Below, piece by piece: positions 1-7,495 of a stretch of 64,000 nt of DNA. Numbering within the stretch: position 1 is the first letter of the stretch; each line of letters starts with the position of its first letter. The translations under genes and the position numbers were made by a program. The notes below the pieces were generated by a model. It was given only the letters and a program-made list of their open reading frames with translations. It was not told the DNA's origin and did no database searches. Source of the stretch: Planctomycetaceae bacterium (lineage in GTDB: Bacteria; Planctomycetota; Planctomycetia; Pirellulales; Pirellulaceae); the NCBI GenBank assembly GCA_020638975.1, contig JACKHN010000002.1, positions 503,832 to 567,831 on the forward strand. The letters are read 5' to 3'.

Positions 1-377
1 AGTTTCGCAAACGGATCGTTCGCGAGATGGAACAAGCGTTTCAGCGTGCAGCCAAAGAAGTCCGCAATGTGGACGGCGTCTGTGGCAAAGTAAAGATCAC
101 GGGCCATCTGGATTACGAGTCGTTCCGTCTGACGCCAACCGAACCGTGCGTTCAAGTGGCCGAGCAGGCTGTCCGCTCGATCGGTCAACAGCCGCAACAT
201 GCGATTGCGAACGGTGGCGTTGATGCGAATTGGCTCACGGCTCACGGTATCCCCGCCGTGACACTTGGCTGTGGCCAGAAGAATCAGCATATGGTCAGCG
301 AGTTGCTGAACGTCGAAGAATTCGAATCGGCGTGCCGAATCGGTTTGCGACTCGCCACGGCGACGGAGACTTCATGA
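1..377 (+). CDS. M20 family metallopeptidase (PepT-like), C-terminal part
   Basis: The reading frame is already open at the window edge, so only about the last 125 residues are present. They match the C-terminal half of M20 di/tripeptidases. A GGVDANWL segment followed by GIPAVTLGCG corresponds to the conserved Gly-Gly-x-Asp-Ala-Asn and Gly-Ile-Pro motifs. The NQH near the end supplies the final metal-binding His of the family. Members are cytoplasmic zinc exopeptidases that release N-terminal residues from short peptides. The stop overlaps the start of the next gene (ATGA), so the two are probably translationally coupled. Tripeptidase versus a related amidohydrolase cannot be decided from this fragment. 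Confidence 0.8.
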   Translation, partial: FRKRIVREMEQAFQRAAKEVRNVDGVCGKVKITGHLDYESFRLTPTEPCVQVAEQAVRSIGQQPQHAIANGGVDANWLTAHGIPAVTLGCGQKNQHMVSELLNVEEFESACRIGLRLATATETS

Positions 378-667
378 CAGATCTTGATCGAGAAATTTGC
401 CTGTGCTTCCACGTGACTCGGCGGAAGGTCACAAACTTCATCCGCATCGAGAAACCGCGACGGCCTGGCCAGTTGAGCGAATGCTTTGGTGCGGGGACCG
501 GTTGCGGCTGGTGCCGTCCGTTCCTGGAGAAGCTGTTTGAAGAAGGCGTCAGCAACGGCGAAACGGTTGCGGATATTCCGAGCCCCGAGGACTATGCCAA
601 ACAGCGGAGTAGCTACGTTCGCGAAGGCGGAGGCACACCACCGCCAGGGGCGACCCCGGTCGAGTAA
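374..667 (+). CDS. BFD-like [2Fe-2S]-binding protein
   Basis: A 97-residue protein with Cys9-x-Cys11 near the N-terminus and Cys44-x-x-Cys47 in a TGCGWCRPF context. This is the four-cysteine pattern of BFD-like [2Fe-2S] domains (bacterioferritin-associated ferredoxin, NifU and nitrite reductase modules). Cys37 is an extra cysteine. I chose the ATG that overlaps the upstream peptidase stop (ATGA); a longer in-frame reading would lie inside the peptidase gene. The last 25 residues are Gly/Pro-rich and probably disordered. Family members pass electrons or help assemble or release iron. The link with an M20 peptidase is unexplained. Confidence 0.75.
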   Translation: MTDLDREICLCFHVTRRKVTNFIRIEKPRRPGQLSECFGAGTGCGWCRPFLEKLFEEGVSNGETVADIPSPEDYAKQRSSYVREGGGTPPPGATPVE

Positions 668-698
668 TCTGCGTTTGAGCTACCCGCGTGCCAAATCA

Positions 699-797
699 GC
701 AGTAGAACTGTTTGCGACTCCTGAAAGTAGGACGGCCACTCTTGGCCGTCTCTGGTCGGGCAGGAGTGCCCGACTTACGGCAAACTGCACCACTGCC
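699..797 (-). mobile_element. Family A palindromic element (MITE-like), copy A1
   Basis: A 99-bp element in the opposite orientation to copies A2 and A3. Its ends pair as inverted repeats (GCAGTAGAACTGTTTG against CAAACTGCACCACTGCC). Inside are two hairpins, GACGGCCA/TGGCCGTC preceded by GTAG and GTCGGGCA/TGCCCGAC. It is flanked by GCCAAATCA (690-698) and GCCAAATCT (798-806), an 8-of-9 direct repeat that looks like a target-site duplication. It lies between the [2Fe-2S] gene and the Lys-rich small gene. Confidence 0.7.
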
Positions 798-917
798 GCC
801 AAATCTGCCAACTGGCGAATGACGGAAATATCCGTTATCATAGTGAGCTGATCGATGAGGTTCCCCTTCACCGGAGGGGACTCGCCAGCTCAATCCCTTG
901 TTGCTCGGCAGTATTCT

Positions 918-1217
918 ATGGCACGCAAAGTAGTAAATCGCAAAGCATTACGAGAAGAAGCAGAAGCTGCGGAAGCCTTGGAAAAGGCAGAAGGCGCACC
1001 CAAAAAGAAGAAGAAGGCTCCGGTCAAGCGAAAGAAGAAAGCTGCCGCCGAAGTCCGTGTCAAACTCTTTTATGGCGTGTTTAACCAATCGTTGAAGCGG
1101 GTCGCGCTGTACGAGTTCAACCAGAAGAAACAGGCCGAGAAGAAGGCGGTTGAACTGAGCAAGGACGGCAAAACGCCTCACTTCGTCCAGAAGGTCAAGG
1201 AAGCGATCGAAGAGTAG
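918..1217 (+). CDS. Small Lys-rich basic protein, unknown function
   Basis: A 99-residue protein. The N-terminal half is very basic and of low complexity, with AEAAEALEKAEG followed by Lys/Arg runs (KKKKK, KRKKK). The C-terminal half (from about residue 49, VRVKLFYGVF) looks folded and alternates aromatic, Lys and Glu residues. I took the internal ATG at 918 because the 21 upstream in-frame codons look non-coding and MARKVVN is a natural start. Lys-rich tails of this type occur in histone-like or ribosome-associated bacterial proteins, but I do not recognise the family. It sits alone, with a family A element just upstream. Confidence 0.6.
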   Translation: MARKVVNRKALREEAEAAEALEKAEGAPKKKKKAPVKRKKKAAAEVRVKLFYGVFNQSLKRVALYEFNQKKQAEKKAVELSKDGKTPHFVQKVKEAIEE

Positions 1218-1270
1218 CGTCGCTCGGTCGTTCGAGCAGCGTGCGAAACATCTAGCGAGAGGCGGATCGA

Positions 1271-1939
1271 ATGAGAACTTGTTCCGCATTGGCGGTGCTG
1301 TTGGCAGCGTTTACGCTCAGCGCTTGTGGCAAGCCTCAACCAGCTGCACCAACATCTCAACCCGCTCCGGCGGGCGCGACAACGGCGGAACCGGTTCCTG
1401 CCGCGTTATCGACAACAACCGAGATCAAACGCGTCGACGCTTCTGGTTTCACGCTCGGCGAATATCTGCCACCGCTAGATGGCGGCAAGATCGAGATCGC
1501 TGTTCCTGAAGGTTGGAAGCCGGCACCTCGTGACAGTAAGTACGTCGTACGATTTTCGAGCTTGGCAGCCGGTGGCGGGTTGCCTCGAATCGATGTGATC
1601 GTCGAGGAGGACAAGCTTGGCGAACTAACGGATCTCTCGGAAGAAAACGTCGTCGAGTTTACGTCCGCTATTGCGAAGCACCTGGACGAAGCTGGAACGG
1701 TCGTTATCGAACCGCCACTGCCCATGATCATCGGCTCGGTGCCGTGTGCCCGCTACGTCAGCAACTTGAAGCTGAACGTCGGTGGCGGGACGATCGTGGT
1801 CGAGCGACAAACGCTCGCATTGCTCCACGCAGGTCGCCTTTACAAGATCAACCTCTCGGTCGAAGTTGGCAAATTGCTCGACAGCCGCGATGCTGCTTAC
1901 GCCATCTGCTCGGCGATTCGGTTTCCTGTAGGCGAATAA
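1271..1939 (+). CDS. Putative lipoprotein, unknown function
   Basis: A 222-residue protein with a lipoprotein signal: a short basic start, a hydrophobic stretch, then the lipobox LSAC with Cys19 as the lipidation site. A Pro/Ala-rich linker follows (about residues 20-45). The rest is a globular domain of about 170 residues containing a VPEGWKPAP segment and regular beta-strand spacing, probably exposed outside the inner membrane. No catalytic motif is recognisable. It is convergent with the ZIP transporter gene, and a family B palindrome lies between their stops. Confidence 0.7.
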   Translation: MRTCSALAVLLAAFTLSACGKPQPAAPTSQPAPAGATTAEPVPAALSTTTEIKRVDASGFTLGEYLPPLDGGKIEIAVPEGWKPAPRDSKYVVRFSSLAAGGGLPRIDVIVEEDKLGELTDLSEENVVEFTSAIAKHLDEAGTVVIEPPLPMIIGSVPCARYVSNLKLNVGGGTIVVERQTLALLHAGRLYKINLSVEVGKLLDSRDAAYAICSAIRFPVGE

Positions 1940-1969
1940 TACCGCCTAGGAGGCTCGCTGGTTCCGTAT

Positions 1970-2041
1970 GTACGACGGGCCTCTGCCGCCCGTCGGTCAA
2001 CGAATTTGCTGCGATTCGACGGCTTCGGAGAGCCGTCGTAC
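1970..2041. repeat. Family B double-hairpin palindrome, copy B1
   Basis: Two near-identical arms in inverted orientation, starting GTACGACGG and ending CCGTCGTAC, separated by about 20 bases. Each arm is itself a small hairpin. It fills the gap between the convergent lipoprotein and ZIP genes, so either transcript would fold into the structure. The CAGGGC ends seen in copies B3 and B4 are absent here. Confidence 0.7.
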
Positions 2042-2070
2042 ATGACAGCGTACGGTATCCGGACAAACTC

Positions 2071-3000
2071 CTAGTGGGCGTGATCGTGTTCGCTGTGTGA
2101 ATGCTCGGGTTCGCTGGATTGAATCGGCGTCTTCGCGCCACCATGGTCGTGCGAGTGGCCGTGTCCTGACTCAACAAAACCGATCAAGTACGCCAACAAC
2201 ACGCCAAACAAGAGTGCGACCGACAACAGCCCGCGATCATGGTGATGGAACTGTAACTCGGGAAGGATGTCGGCCAGCGAGATACACAAAAAGATGCCAC
2301 CCGCGAAACCGAGGGCACAGCTGAGGATAATGGGTTGAGAACTGGCGAGTCCTCCCAGACCGAAACAGAAGACGATCGCTCCCAACGGGCACATCGAAGC
2401 AAATGCCAGATTTACCAACGTGATCGACTTGCGAGTCCAACGTCCGCCGCTCATTACACAAGTTAACGACAGCGAATCGAGTGGCTTGTGGAGCACGATC
2501 GCGAGAAACGTCCCGATTCCGACAAGAACCGCGCCTTCGCCGTGCGATCCCGCCGTCACGCTCGCACCTAGCGCAAGTCCATCGAAGAACGTGTGCATGG
2601 CCAGTCCAAAGAAGAGGCCGGACCAGCTGAGGTGGTGCGTGTGGGTATGATCGCTGCCGTGAGCATGCTCATGCGGCCCGTGGTCGCAGGTGTCTTCATG
2701 ATGCTCGTGCCCGTCGCCTACTTCGTGCCCATGCTGGTGGACATGGAAAAAGCGGATCATGAAGAAGGTCAGCAGCACGCCGGCCACGACGGAATAGGCT
2801 ACATGATCGACGGATTGAGCTTCGGCCAGAGCGTGTGGAATCAGGTGCAATAACGCGACTCCCAGCATCAGACCGCCGACAAAGCTCATCAACAGCTGCA
2901 TCCGCCGATGGGTCAAGTTAACAAGAAACGGGAGCCAGCCGCCGAGCAGCGATGCCACGACAATCAACACGCAATAGACAATGAGTAGCATATCGGGCAT
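2071..3000 (-). CDS. ZIP family divalent metal transporter
   Basis: A 309-residue membrane protein with about eight hydrophobic segments. A His-rich cytoplasmic loop (about residues 85-125, repeated HxH and DHxH) and a His-rich C-terminal tail (HGHSHDHGG, then HSHSEHDHAH) are typical zinc-sensing or zinc-binding regions of ZIP proteins. The helix-4 metal-site motif is recognisable (HTFFDGLALG), as is the helix-5 motif with HKPLDS. ZIP proteins bring Zn2+, Fe2+ or Mn2+ into the cytoplasm. It is divergent from a zinc-type P1B ATPase exporter, suggesting a paired zinc homeostasis locus. Zinc as substrate is inferred from the His content and the neighbour. Confidence 0.9.
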   Translation of the reverse strand: MPDMLLIVYCVLIVVASLLGGWLPFLVNLTHRRMQLLMSFVGGLMLGVALLHLIPHALAEAQSVDHVAYSVVAGVLLTFFMIRFFHVHQHGHEVGDGHEHHEDTCDHGPHEHAHGSDHTHTHHLSWSGLFFGLAMHTFFDGLALGASVTAGSHGEGAVLVGIGTFLAIVLHKPLDSLSLTCVMSGGRWTRKSITLVNLAFASMCPLGAIVFCFGLGGLASSQPIILSCALGFAGGIFLCISLADILPELQFHHHDRGLLSVALLFGVLLAYLIGFVESGHGHSHDHGGAKTPIQSSEPEHSHSEHDHAH

Positions 3001-3081
3001 TTAGGGAGAACCGCCTGTGGAAGGCCGACGAAAGAAGCGGAATCGGTCAGCTTAGGCGAAAGCCGCCTGGAAGCAAGGGAC

Positions 3082-3144
3082 CATCACAACCCGACGCATA
3101 AGTAAGGACGTGACACTGCCTCGCTCACGCGTCGGGTTATGATG
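3082..3144. repeat. Family E palindrome, copy E1
   Basis: Long inverted repeat with outer arms CATCACAACCCGACGC and GCGTCGGGTTATGATG (one mismatch). A sequence similar to the family A terminal repeat follows on the right (CAGTTTGGC on the complement, near 3155). It lies in the 224-bp gap between the divergent ZIP and P1B ATPase genes, where their promoters should be. A clear flanking direct repeat was not found for this copy. Confidence 0.6.
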
Positions 3145-3224
3145 GGAGCCGCCAAACTGAACCAATATCATCAACAAGACAAGCCGAGCTTGACGAGTCG
3201 GTACACTTCTTCAATCATTCGAGC

Positions 3225-5390
3225 ATGACCACCACCCAAATTGCTCTGCGGATCGACGAACTGGATTGTGCGGAAGAGGTCGTTCTGCTGCAGGATCAAC
3301 TGAACGGCAGTCGGGGGATTCAGGATTTGGGGTTTGATGTCGTAAATCGTCGGATGGTCGTTTCGTTCGAGGCGGACCAGGTTTCGGTCGACGATATCAT
3401 CACGAGAATCTCGAAGATTGGCATGCACGCCAGTCGCGAGGACCAGCCGCGCGAGAGCGTTTCTAAGTCAGGCGTCCAGAATCTGAGACTGTTGCTGACG
3501 CTCGCCGCCGGAATAGCCATCACGGCGGGATTCGTAACGCATGTCGCCACGACCGGCAATCTACTCGCACCGTTTGAAGTCGAGTTGCTAGACAGCAAAC
3601 AGTCCAATCCTGTCGCCAGCCAGATCTTGTACTCCCTGTCGATCGGCCTCGGTCTTTGGTTCGTGCTGCCGAAGGCGTGGTTCGCTTTGCGTCGACTCCG
3701 AGCCGACATGAACTTGTTGATGTGTGTCGCCGTCGTCGGAGCGATTTGTTTGGGGCAGTGGTTGGAGGCGGCGATCGTGACGTTCCTGTTTCAGGTTTCT
3801 CTCTTGTTAGAACACTGGAGCATGGATCGTGCTCGCCGCGCGGTCAGCTCACTGCTGAATCTGACGCCTCCCACCGCGAGAGTCGTTCATGTTGGCAGCG
3901 ACCACACGCACGAGCGCCCTGTTGCCGAAGTCAAGCTCGGTGCGAGAATCATTGTACACCCGGCGGAAATGATTCCACTCGATGGACGTGTCCTCGCAGG
4001 CGACTCGTCGGTAAACCAAGCTCCGATAACGGGTGAATCACTTTCGGTCGCGAAGTCGATTGACGATGACGTATTCGCTGGGACGATCAACGGTGAAGGA
4101 TCGCTTGAAATCGAAGTAACTCGTCTCGCCAATGACACGACGCTGGCGCGCATCGTTCATCTGGTTCAAGACGCCCACGCAAGCCGCGCTCCGTCCGAAC
4201 AATGGGTCGAGAAGTTTGCTCGCTATTACACACCGGCCATGATGGGGTTGGCGCTGCTGATCGCCATGGTTCCGCCGTTGCTGTTTGCTGCTGCCTGGAG
4301 TTCTTGGATCTACAACGCGCTTGTGTTGCTCGTCATCGCCTGCCCGTGTGCGTTGGTCATCTCGACACCCGTCAGCGTCGTGTCCGCGCTGACGCGAGCC
4401 GCTAACCACGGTGTTCTCGTCAAAGGCGGTCGGTACTTGGAAGCTGCGGCGGGTATTCAGGCGATCGCGATCGACAAGACGGGCACGCTCACTCGTGGCG
4501 AGCCGGTCGTGCAAGAAGTCATTCCGCTGAACAGTCATTCACGAGTGGAGTTGCTCCAGCGGGCTGCGGCTCTGGAATCGCAAAGCACGCATCCGATTGC
4601 GCGAGCCATCCTCGATTGTGCCAGGAACGAAGGCGTGCAGGTTGCGAAGGCAGAGTCTTACCAGCAACTGAGCGGTCGCGGGGCGGAAGGAATTGTGAGT
4701 GGCAAACCGTACTGGATTGGCAGCCATCGGTTGATGCTCGAGCGGATGCCGCATGCGGACGCAGCACACAACCAGAGCATCAATCTCAAAGCATCGGGCG
4801 GTTCGGTCGTCGCAATCGGAAGTGAAGCACACGTTTGCGGCTTGATCAGCGTTGCGGACACCGTACGAGACGGTGCCGAACACGTCATTCAGGAGTTGCA
4901 CGATTTAGGCGTCCGACACATCCGGATGCTGACCGGTGACAATCAGGAGACTGGACAGACGATCGCCGCCGCCGTCGGTATCGATAGTTTTCTCGCCGAG
5001 GCATTGCCCGAGGATAAACTTCGCGAACTGGAACGCCTTCGCGAGCAGTACGGCTCGGTGGCCATGATCGGTGACGGTGTGAATGACTCGCCAGCACTAG
5101 CCGCTGCCACGATCGGCATCGTCATGGGAGCGATTGGTACCGACGCCGCGATCGAAGCTGCGGATATCGCGCTGATGTCAGACGATCTCTCGAGAGTGCC
5201 TTGGCTGATTCGACTGGCGCGACGCACGCTCCGCATCATCAAGCAGAACATCGCCTTCGCCTTGGGGCTCAAGCTGTTGTTCGTTGGACTCGCCGCTTGT
5301 GGGCTTGCATCGCTCTGGATGGCAATTGCTGCCGATACTGGGGCGTCGCTGCTGGTTGTCTTTAACGGCATGCGACTACTGCGAAAGTAG
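3225..5390 (+). CDS. P1B-type heavy-metal exporting ATPase (Zn/Cd type)
   Basis: A 721-residue metal-transporting P-type ATPase. An N-terminal HMA-like domain (residues 1-70) carries Cys15-x-x-Glu18 instead of the usual CxxC, reminiscent of zinc-type CCxxE sites. The catalytic core is complete: TGES near 269, the CPC transmembrane metal site near 373, DKTGTLT with the phosphorylated Asp near 416, an STHP nucleotide-domain motif near 455, and GDGVND near 616. The last helix has an Asp before TGAS, as in Zn/Cd exporters. The enzyme pumps Zn2+ or Cd2+ out of the cytoplasm at the cost of ATP. It is divergent from the ZIP importer. Confidence 0.93.
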   Translation: MTTTQIALRIDELDCAEEVVLLQDQLNGSRGIQDLGFDVVNRRMVVSFEADQVSVDDIITRISKIGMHASREDQPRESVSKSGVQNLRLLLTLAAGIAITAGFVTHVATTGNLLAPFEVELLDSKQSNPVASQILYSLSIGLGLWFVLPKAWFALRRLRADMNLLMCVAVVGAICLGQWLEAAIVTFLFQVSLLLEHWSMDRARRAVSSLLNLTPPTARVVHVGSDHTHERPVAEVKLGARIIVHPAEMIPLDGRVLAGDSSVNQAPITGESLSVAKSIDDDVFAGTINGEGSLEIEVTRLANDTTLARIVHLVQDAHASRAPSEQWVEKFARYYTPAMMGLALLIAMVPPLLFAAAWSSWIYNALVLLVIACPCALVISTPVSVVSALTRAANHGVLVKGGRYLEAAAGIQAIAIDKTGTLTRGEPVVQEVIPLNSHSRVELLQRAAALESQSTHPIARAILDCARNEGVQVAKAESYQQLSGRGAEGIVSGKPYWIGSHRLMLERMPHADAAHNQSINLKASGGSVVAIGSEAHVCGLISVADTVRDGAEHVIQELHDLGVRHIRMLTGDNQETGQTIAAAVGIDSFLAEALPEDKLRELERLREQYGSVAMIGDGVNDSPALAAATIGIVMGAIGTDAAIEAADIALMSDDLSRVPWLIRLARRTLRIIKQNIAFALGLKLLFVGLAACGLASLWMAIAADTGASLLVVFNGMRLLRK

Positions 5391-5394
5391 ATGT

Positions 5395-5410
5395 AGGGTC
5401 CGCTGTGCAA
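5395..5410. repeat. Family C half-element
   Basis: GTAGGGTCCGCTGTGC matches the left arm of the family C elements near 16.05 and 54.45 kb. The right arm is missing, and a family D hairpin follows six bases later. It starts only a few bases after the ATPase stop. It is probably a truncated copy. Confidence 0.5.
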
Positions 5411-5416
5411 ATGAAC

Positions 5417-5488
5417 GGGGTCGGGAGTCTTTTTCGGAGAATGCGTTTCAAATGGAAACAACGTTGGCCGAAAAAGACTCCCGACCCC
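5417..5488. terminator. Family D perfect 21-bp stem, probable bidirectional terminator
   Basis: Arms 5417-5437 and 5468-5488 are perfect inverted complements of 21 bp (GGGGTCGGGAGTC then TTTTTCGG, and its complement). A nested GTTTC/GAAAC pair lies in the 30-base loop. It sits between the convergent ATPase (ends 5390) and the small secreted protein gene (ends 5502). The position suits transcription termination on both strands. The T-run is inside the stem rather than after it, so it is not a textbook intrinsic terminator. Confidence 0.55.
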
Positions 5489-5501
5489 TTCACACTGACG
5501 T

Positions 5502-5807
5502 CTACCAAGGCGACATGTACAAACCATTGCCGCGCAGACCAATATCACCAGACGGAATGCCGATGTTGTCGAGGTGGCGGTAATGAAAGCTGCCGTAGTA
5601 CTTCGGATACAGCTCTTCGGCCGTAAGTGATCGGTAGGGCGTGCCGTAATTGCTCGGAAAGGTCGGTGCTCCGAAGGCAACGGGTCCGCCTACCGCATAG
5701 CCGCGAGCAAATAGCCGAATTCGACCACGCGGAGCGGCGTCGACATCGCTCACGAGCGACAGGCTTGCTCCAGCGACTATCGCTGCAATCACGATAATGC
5801 GTTTCAT
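5502..5807 (-). CDS. Small secreted protein, unknown function
   Basis: A 101-residue protein starting MKRIIVIAAIVAGASLS, a clear Sec signal peptide with likely cleavage after VDAA. The mature part is about 75 residues, rich in Gly, Tyr and Pro, with an N-terminal RGRIRLFARGYAVGGPV segment. I chose the ATG at 5807 because an AGGAG site lies about eight bases upstream and it begins the signal peptide directly; the longer reading adds 12 basic residues. Small Gly/Tyr-rich secreted proteins are common in planctomycetes. No domain recognised. Confidence 0.65.
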   Translation of the reverse strand: MKRIIVIAAIVAGASLSLVSDVDAAPRGRIRLFARGYAVGGPVAFGAPTFPSNYGTPYRSLTAEELYPKYYGSFHYRHLDNIGIPSGDIGLRGNGLYMSPW

Positions 5808-5970
5808 ACCACGTCTCCTCTGAATATGGACGAATCTACTCACTCGAAGTGTAGGTCACACGGAGCGTCCGTCACCGAGGCAGGAACACAACCTGTCGCC
5901 GCTTGGACGATTGGCGTTATAATCCGCGTCACCGCACCTTCTCGACGCGAAACATCTGGAGATGGAACTC

Positions 5971-7470
5971 ATGTCTCGACTTGCACTTCACTGGCAGATC
6001 CTCGGCGGCATGTTGTTGGGCGCGGCGGTCGGCCTGACCATGAACTTCACTGCGTCGGAGCGAAATGTCGACGTCAGCGCAAGCGAATTGCCGAAAGGGA
6101 TCACGGCAGCAAAGCTGCATGACAGCGCGAATCTGATCACCATTGATCTCACCCAAGAAGATGGCACCGAGCGCCGTTGGGTCGTTGATGGGACGCGTGC
6201 CACGCCGGGTTCGCTTGCAACACTCGACAAGCTTCACACCCGCGATGCTCAGAGTTACGACATCTTTCAGCAGCACGGTCGATCGTGGTCACGCTGGGTT
6301 GGCGACGCGGCGCAGCGATTGGGCGGGTTGTTTCTTCGTATGCTCAAGATGGTGGCGGTGCCATTGATCGCCACGTCGCTCATTACCGGCGTGATGGGTC
6401 TTGGGCACGCCGAACGACTTGGCAAGATGTTCGGGCGAACCTTGCTGTATTACATGATCACAAGTTTGCTGGCCATTGTGACGGGGTTGGCAATGGTCAA
6501 TATCATTCGGCCAGGGCTGGGTGGCGAGAAGAACGAGCAAGCTCTCGAAGCGGAGATCGCGTCCGGCAACTTGGGTGATGTTCTGTTTGAACAAGTCGAG
6601 ACGATGATTCCAGCGAACCCGATCGGAGCCTTGGCCGAAGGTAACTTTCTGTCGATCATCTGCTTCTCGCTCGCCTTCGCGATCTTTGCTCTGATTGTCG
6701 GAGGCAAAACGGCAGAGATCGTCCGCGATTTCTTCGGTGCCGCGTTCGAAGTGATGATGGCGATGACGATGGCAATCATCAAACTCGCACCCTTCGGAGT
6801 GTTGTTCCTGATGATGTCGGTAACAGCGACCCAAGGCGCCGAAGTCTTTAAGTCACTCGGCTGGTACATGCTGACCGTGGCCTGTGCTCTCGCGTTTCAC
6901 GCGATGATTACGCTGCCGATGATCGTCAAGTTCGTCGCACGTCGCGATCCGATGGAATTCGCGAAGGCGATGAGCCCCGCACTGCTGACCGCGTTCAGTT
7001 CGGCATCCAGCAATGGGACGTTGCCATTAACGCTGGCCAGCGTGGAAGATCGGGCGGGCGTGAGTAACCGCGTCAGTTCATTCGTCCTACCCCTAGGTGC
7101 CACGATAAACATGGACGGCACGGCGCTTTACGAAGCCGTCGCCGTGTTGTTCATCGCACAACTGTATCACGGACACAACTTGCCGATCACCGAACAGATT
7201 CTCGTGGCGTTTACGGCGTTGTTAGCCAGTGTCGGTGCGGCGGGGATTCCACATGCGGGCTTAGTCATGATGGTGATTATCCTGCAAGCCGTCAAATTGC
7301 CTGTAGAAATGCAAGGCATCATTATCGCCGTGGACCGCGTGCTGGACATGTGCCGCACGAGCGTCAACGTGTGGAGTGACTCATGCGGTTGTGCAGTGAT
7401 CGCACATTATGAAGCATTGGGGCGCAACGATGCGGAAGACATTCCTGATGCTGCGGACAATTTGGAGTAA
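5971..7470 (+). CDS. Dicarboxylate/amino acid:cation symporter (SLC1/DAACS family)
   Basis: A 499-residue membrane transporter. Family signatures are present: the serine-rich HP1 loop SSASSNGTLP, the TM7 motif NMDGTALYE, the HP2 loop GIPHAGLV, and the TM8 motif LDMCRTSVNV with the substrate-binding Asp, Arg and Asn. It takes up acidic or neutral amino acids or C4-dicarboxylates with Na+ or H+. About 80 hydrophilic residues (roughly 20-100) are inserted after the first helix compared with ordinary GltP-type proteins. I preferred the ATG at 5971 because GGAG at 5958-5961 is nine bases upstream; an ATG at 5962 abuts that site. The exact substrate is unknown. Confidence 0.9.
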   Translation: MSRLALHWQILGGMLLGAAVGLTMNFTASERNVDVSASELPKGITAAKLHDSANLITIDLTQEDGTERRWVVDGTRATPGSLATLDKLHTRDAQSYDIFQQHGRSWSRWVGDAAQRLGGLFLRMLKMVAVPLIATSLITGVMGLGHAERLGKMFGRTLLYYMITSLLAIVTGLAMVNIIRPGLGGEKNEQALEAEIASGNLGDVLFEQVETMIPANPIGALAEGNFLSIICFSLAFAIFALIVGGKTAEIVRDFFGAAFEVMMAMTMAIIKLAPFGVLFLMMSVTATQGAEVFKSLGWYMLTVACALAFHAMITLPMIVKFVARRDPMEFAKAMSPALLTAFSSASSNGTLPLTLASVEDRAGVSNRVSSFVLPLGATINMDGTALYEAVAVLFIAQLYHGHNLPITEQILVAFTALLASVGAAGIPHAGLVMMVIILQAVKLPVEMQGIIIAVDRVLDMCRTSVNVWSDSCGCAVIAHYEALGRNDAEDIPDAADNLE

Positions 7471-7495
7471 ACGATCGTCAGTTCGCCGAATTGCG

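Noticed and set aside
4038..4538. Minus-strand frame of 166 codons within the P1B ATPase gene
   Set aside because: It is antisense to a fully conserved ATPase core and rich in Arg, as expected of a shadow frame.
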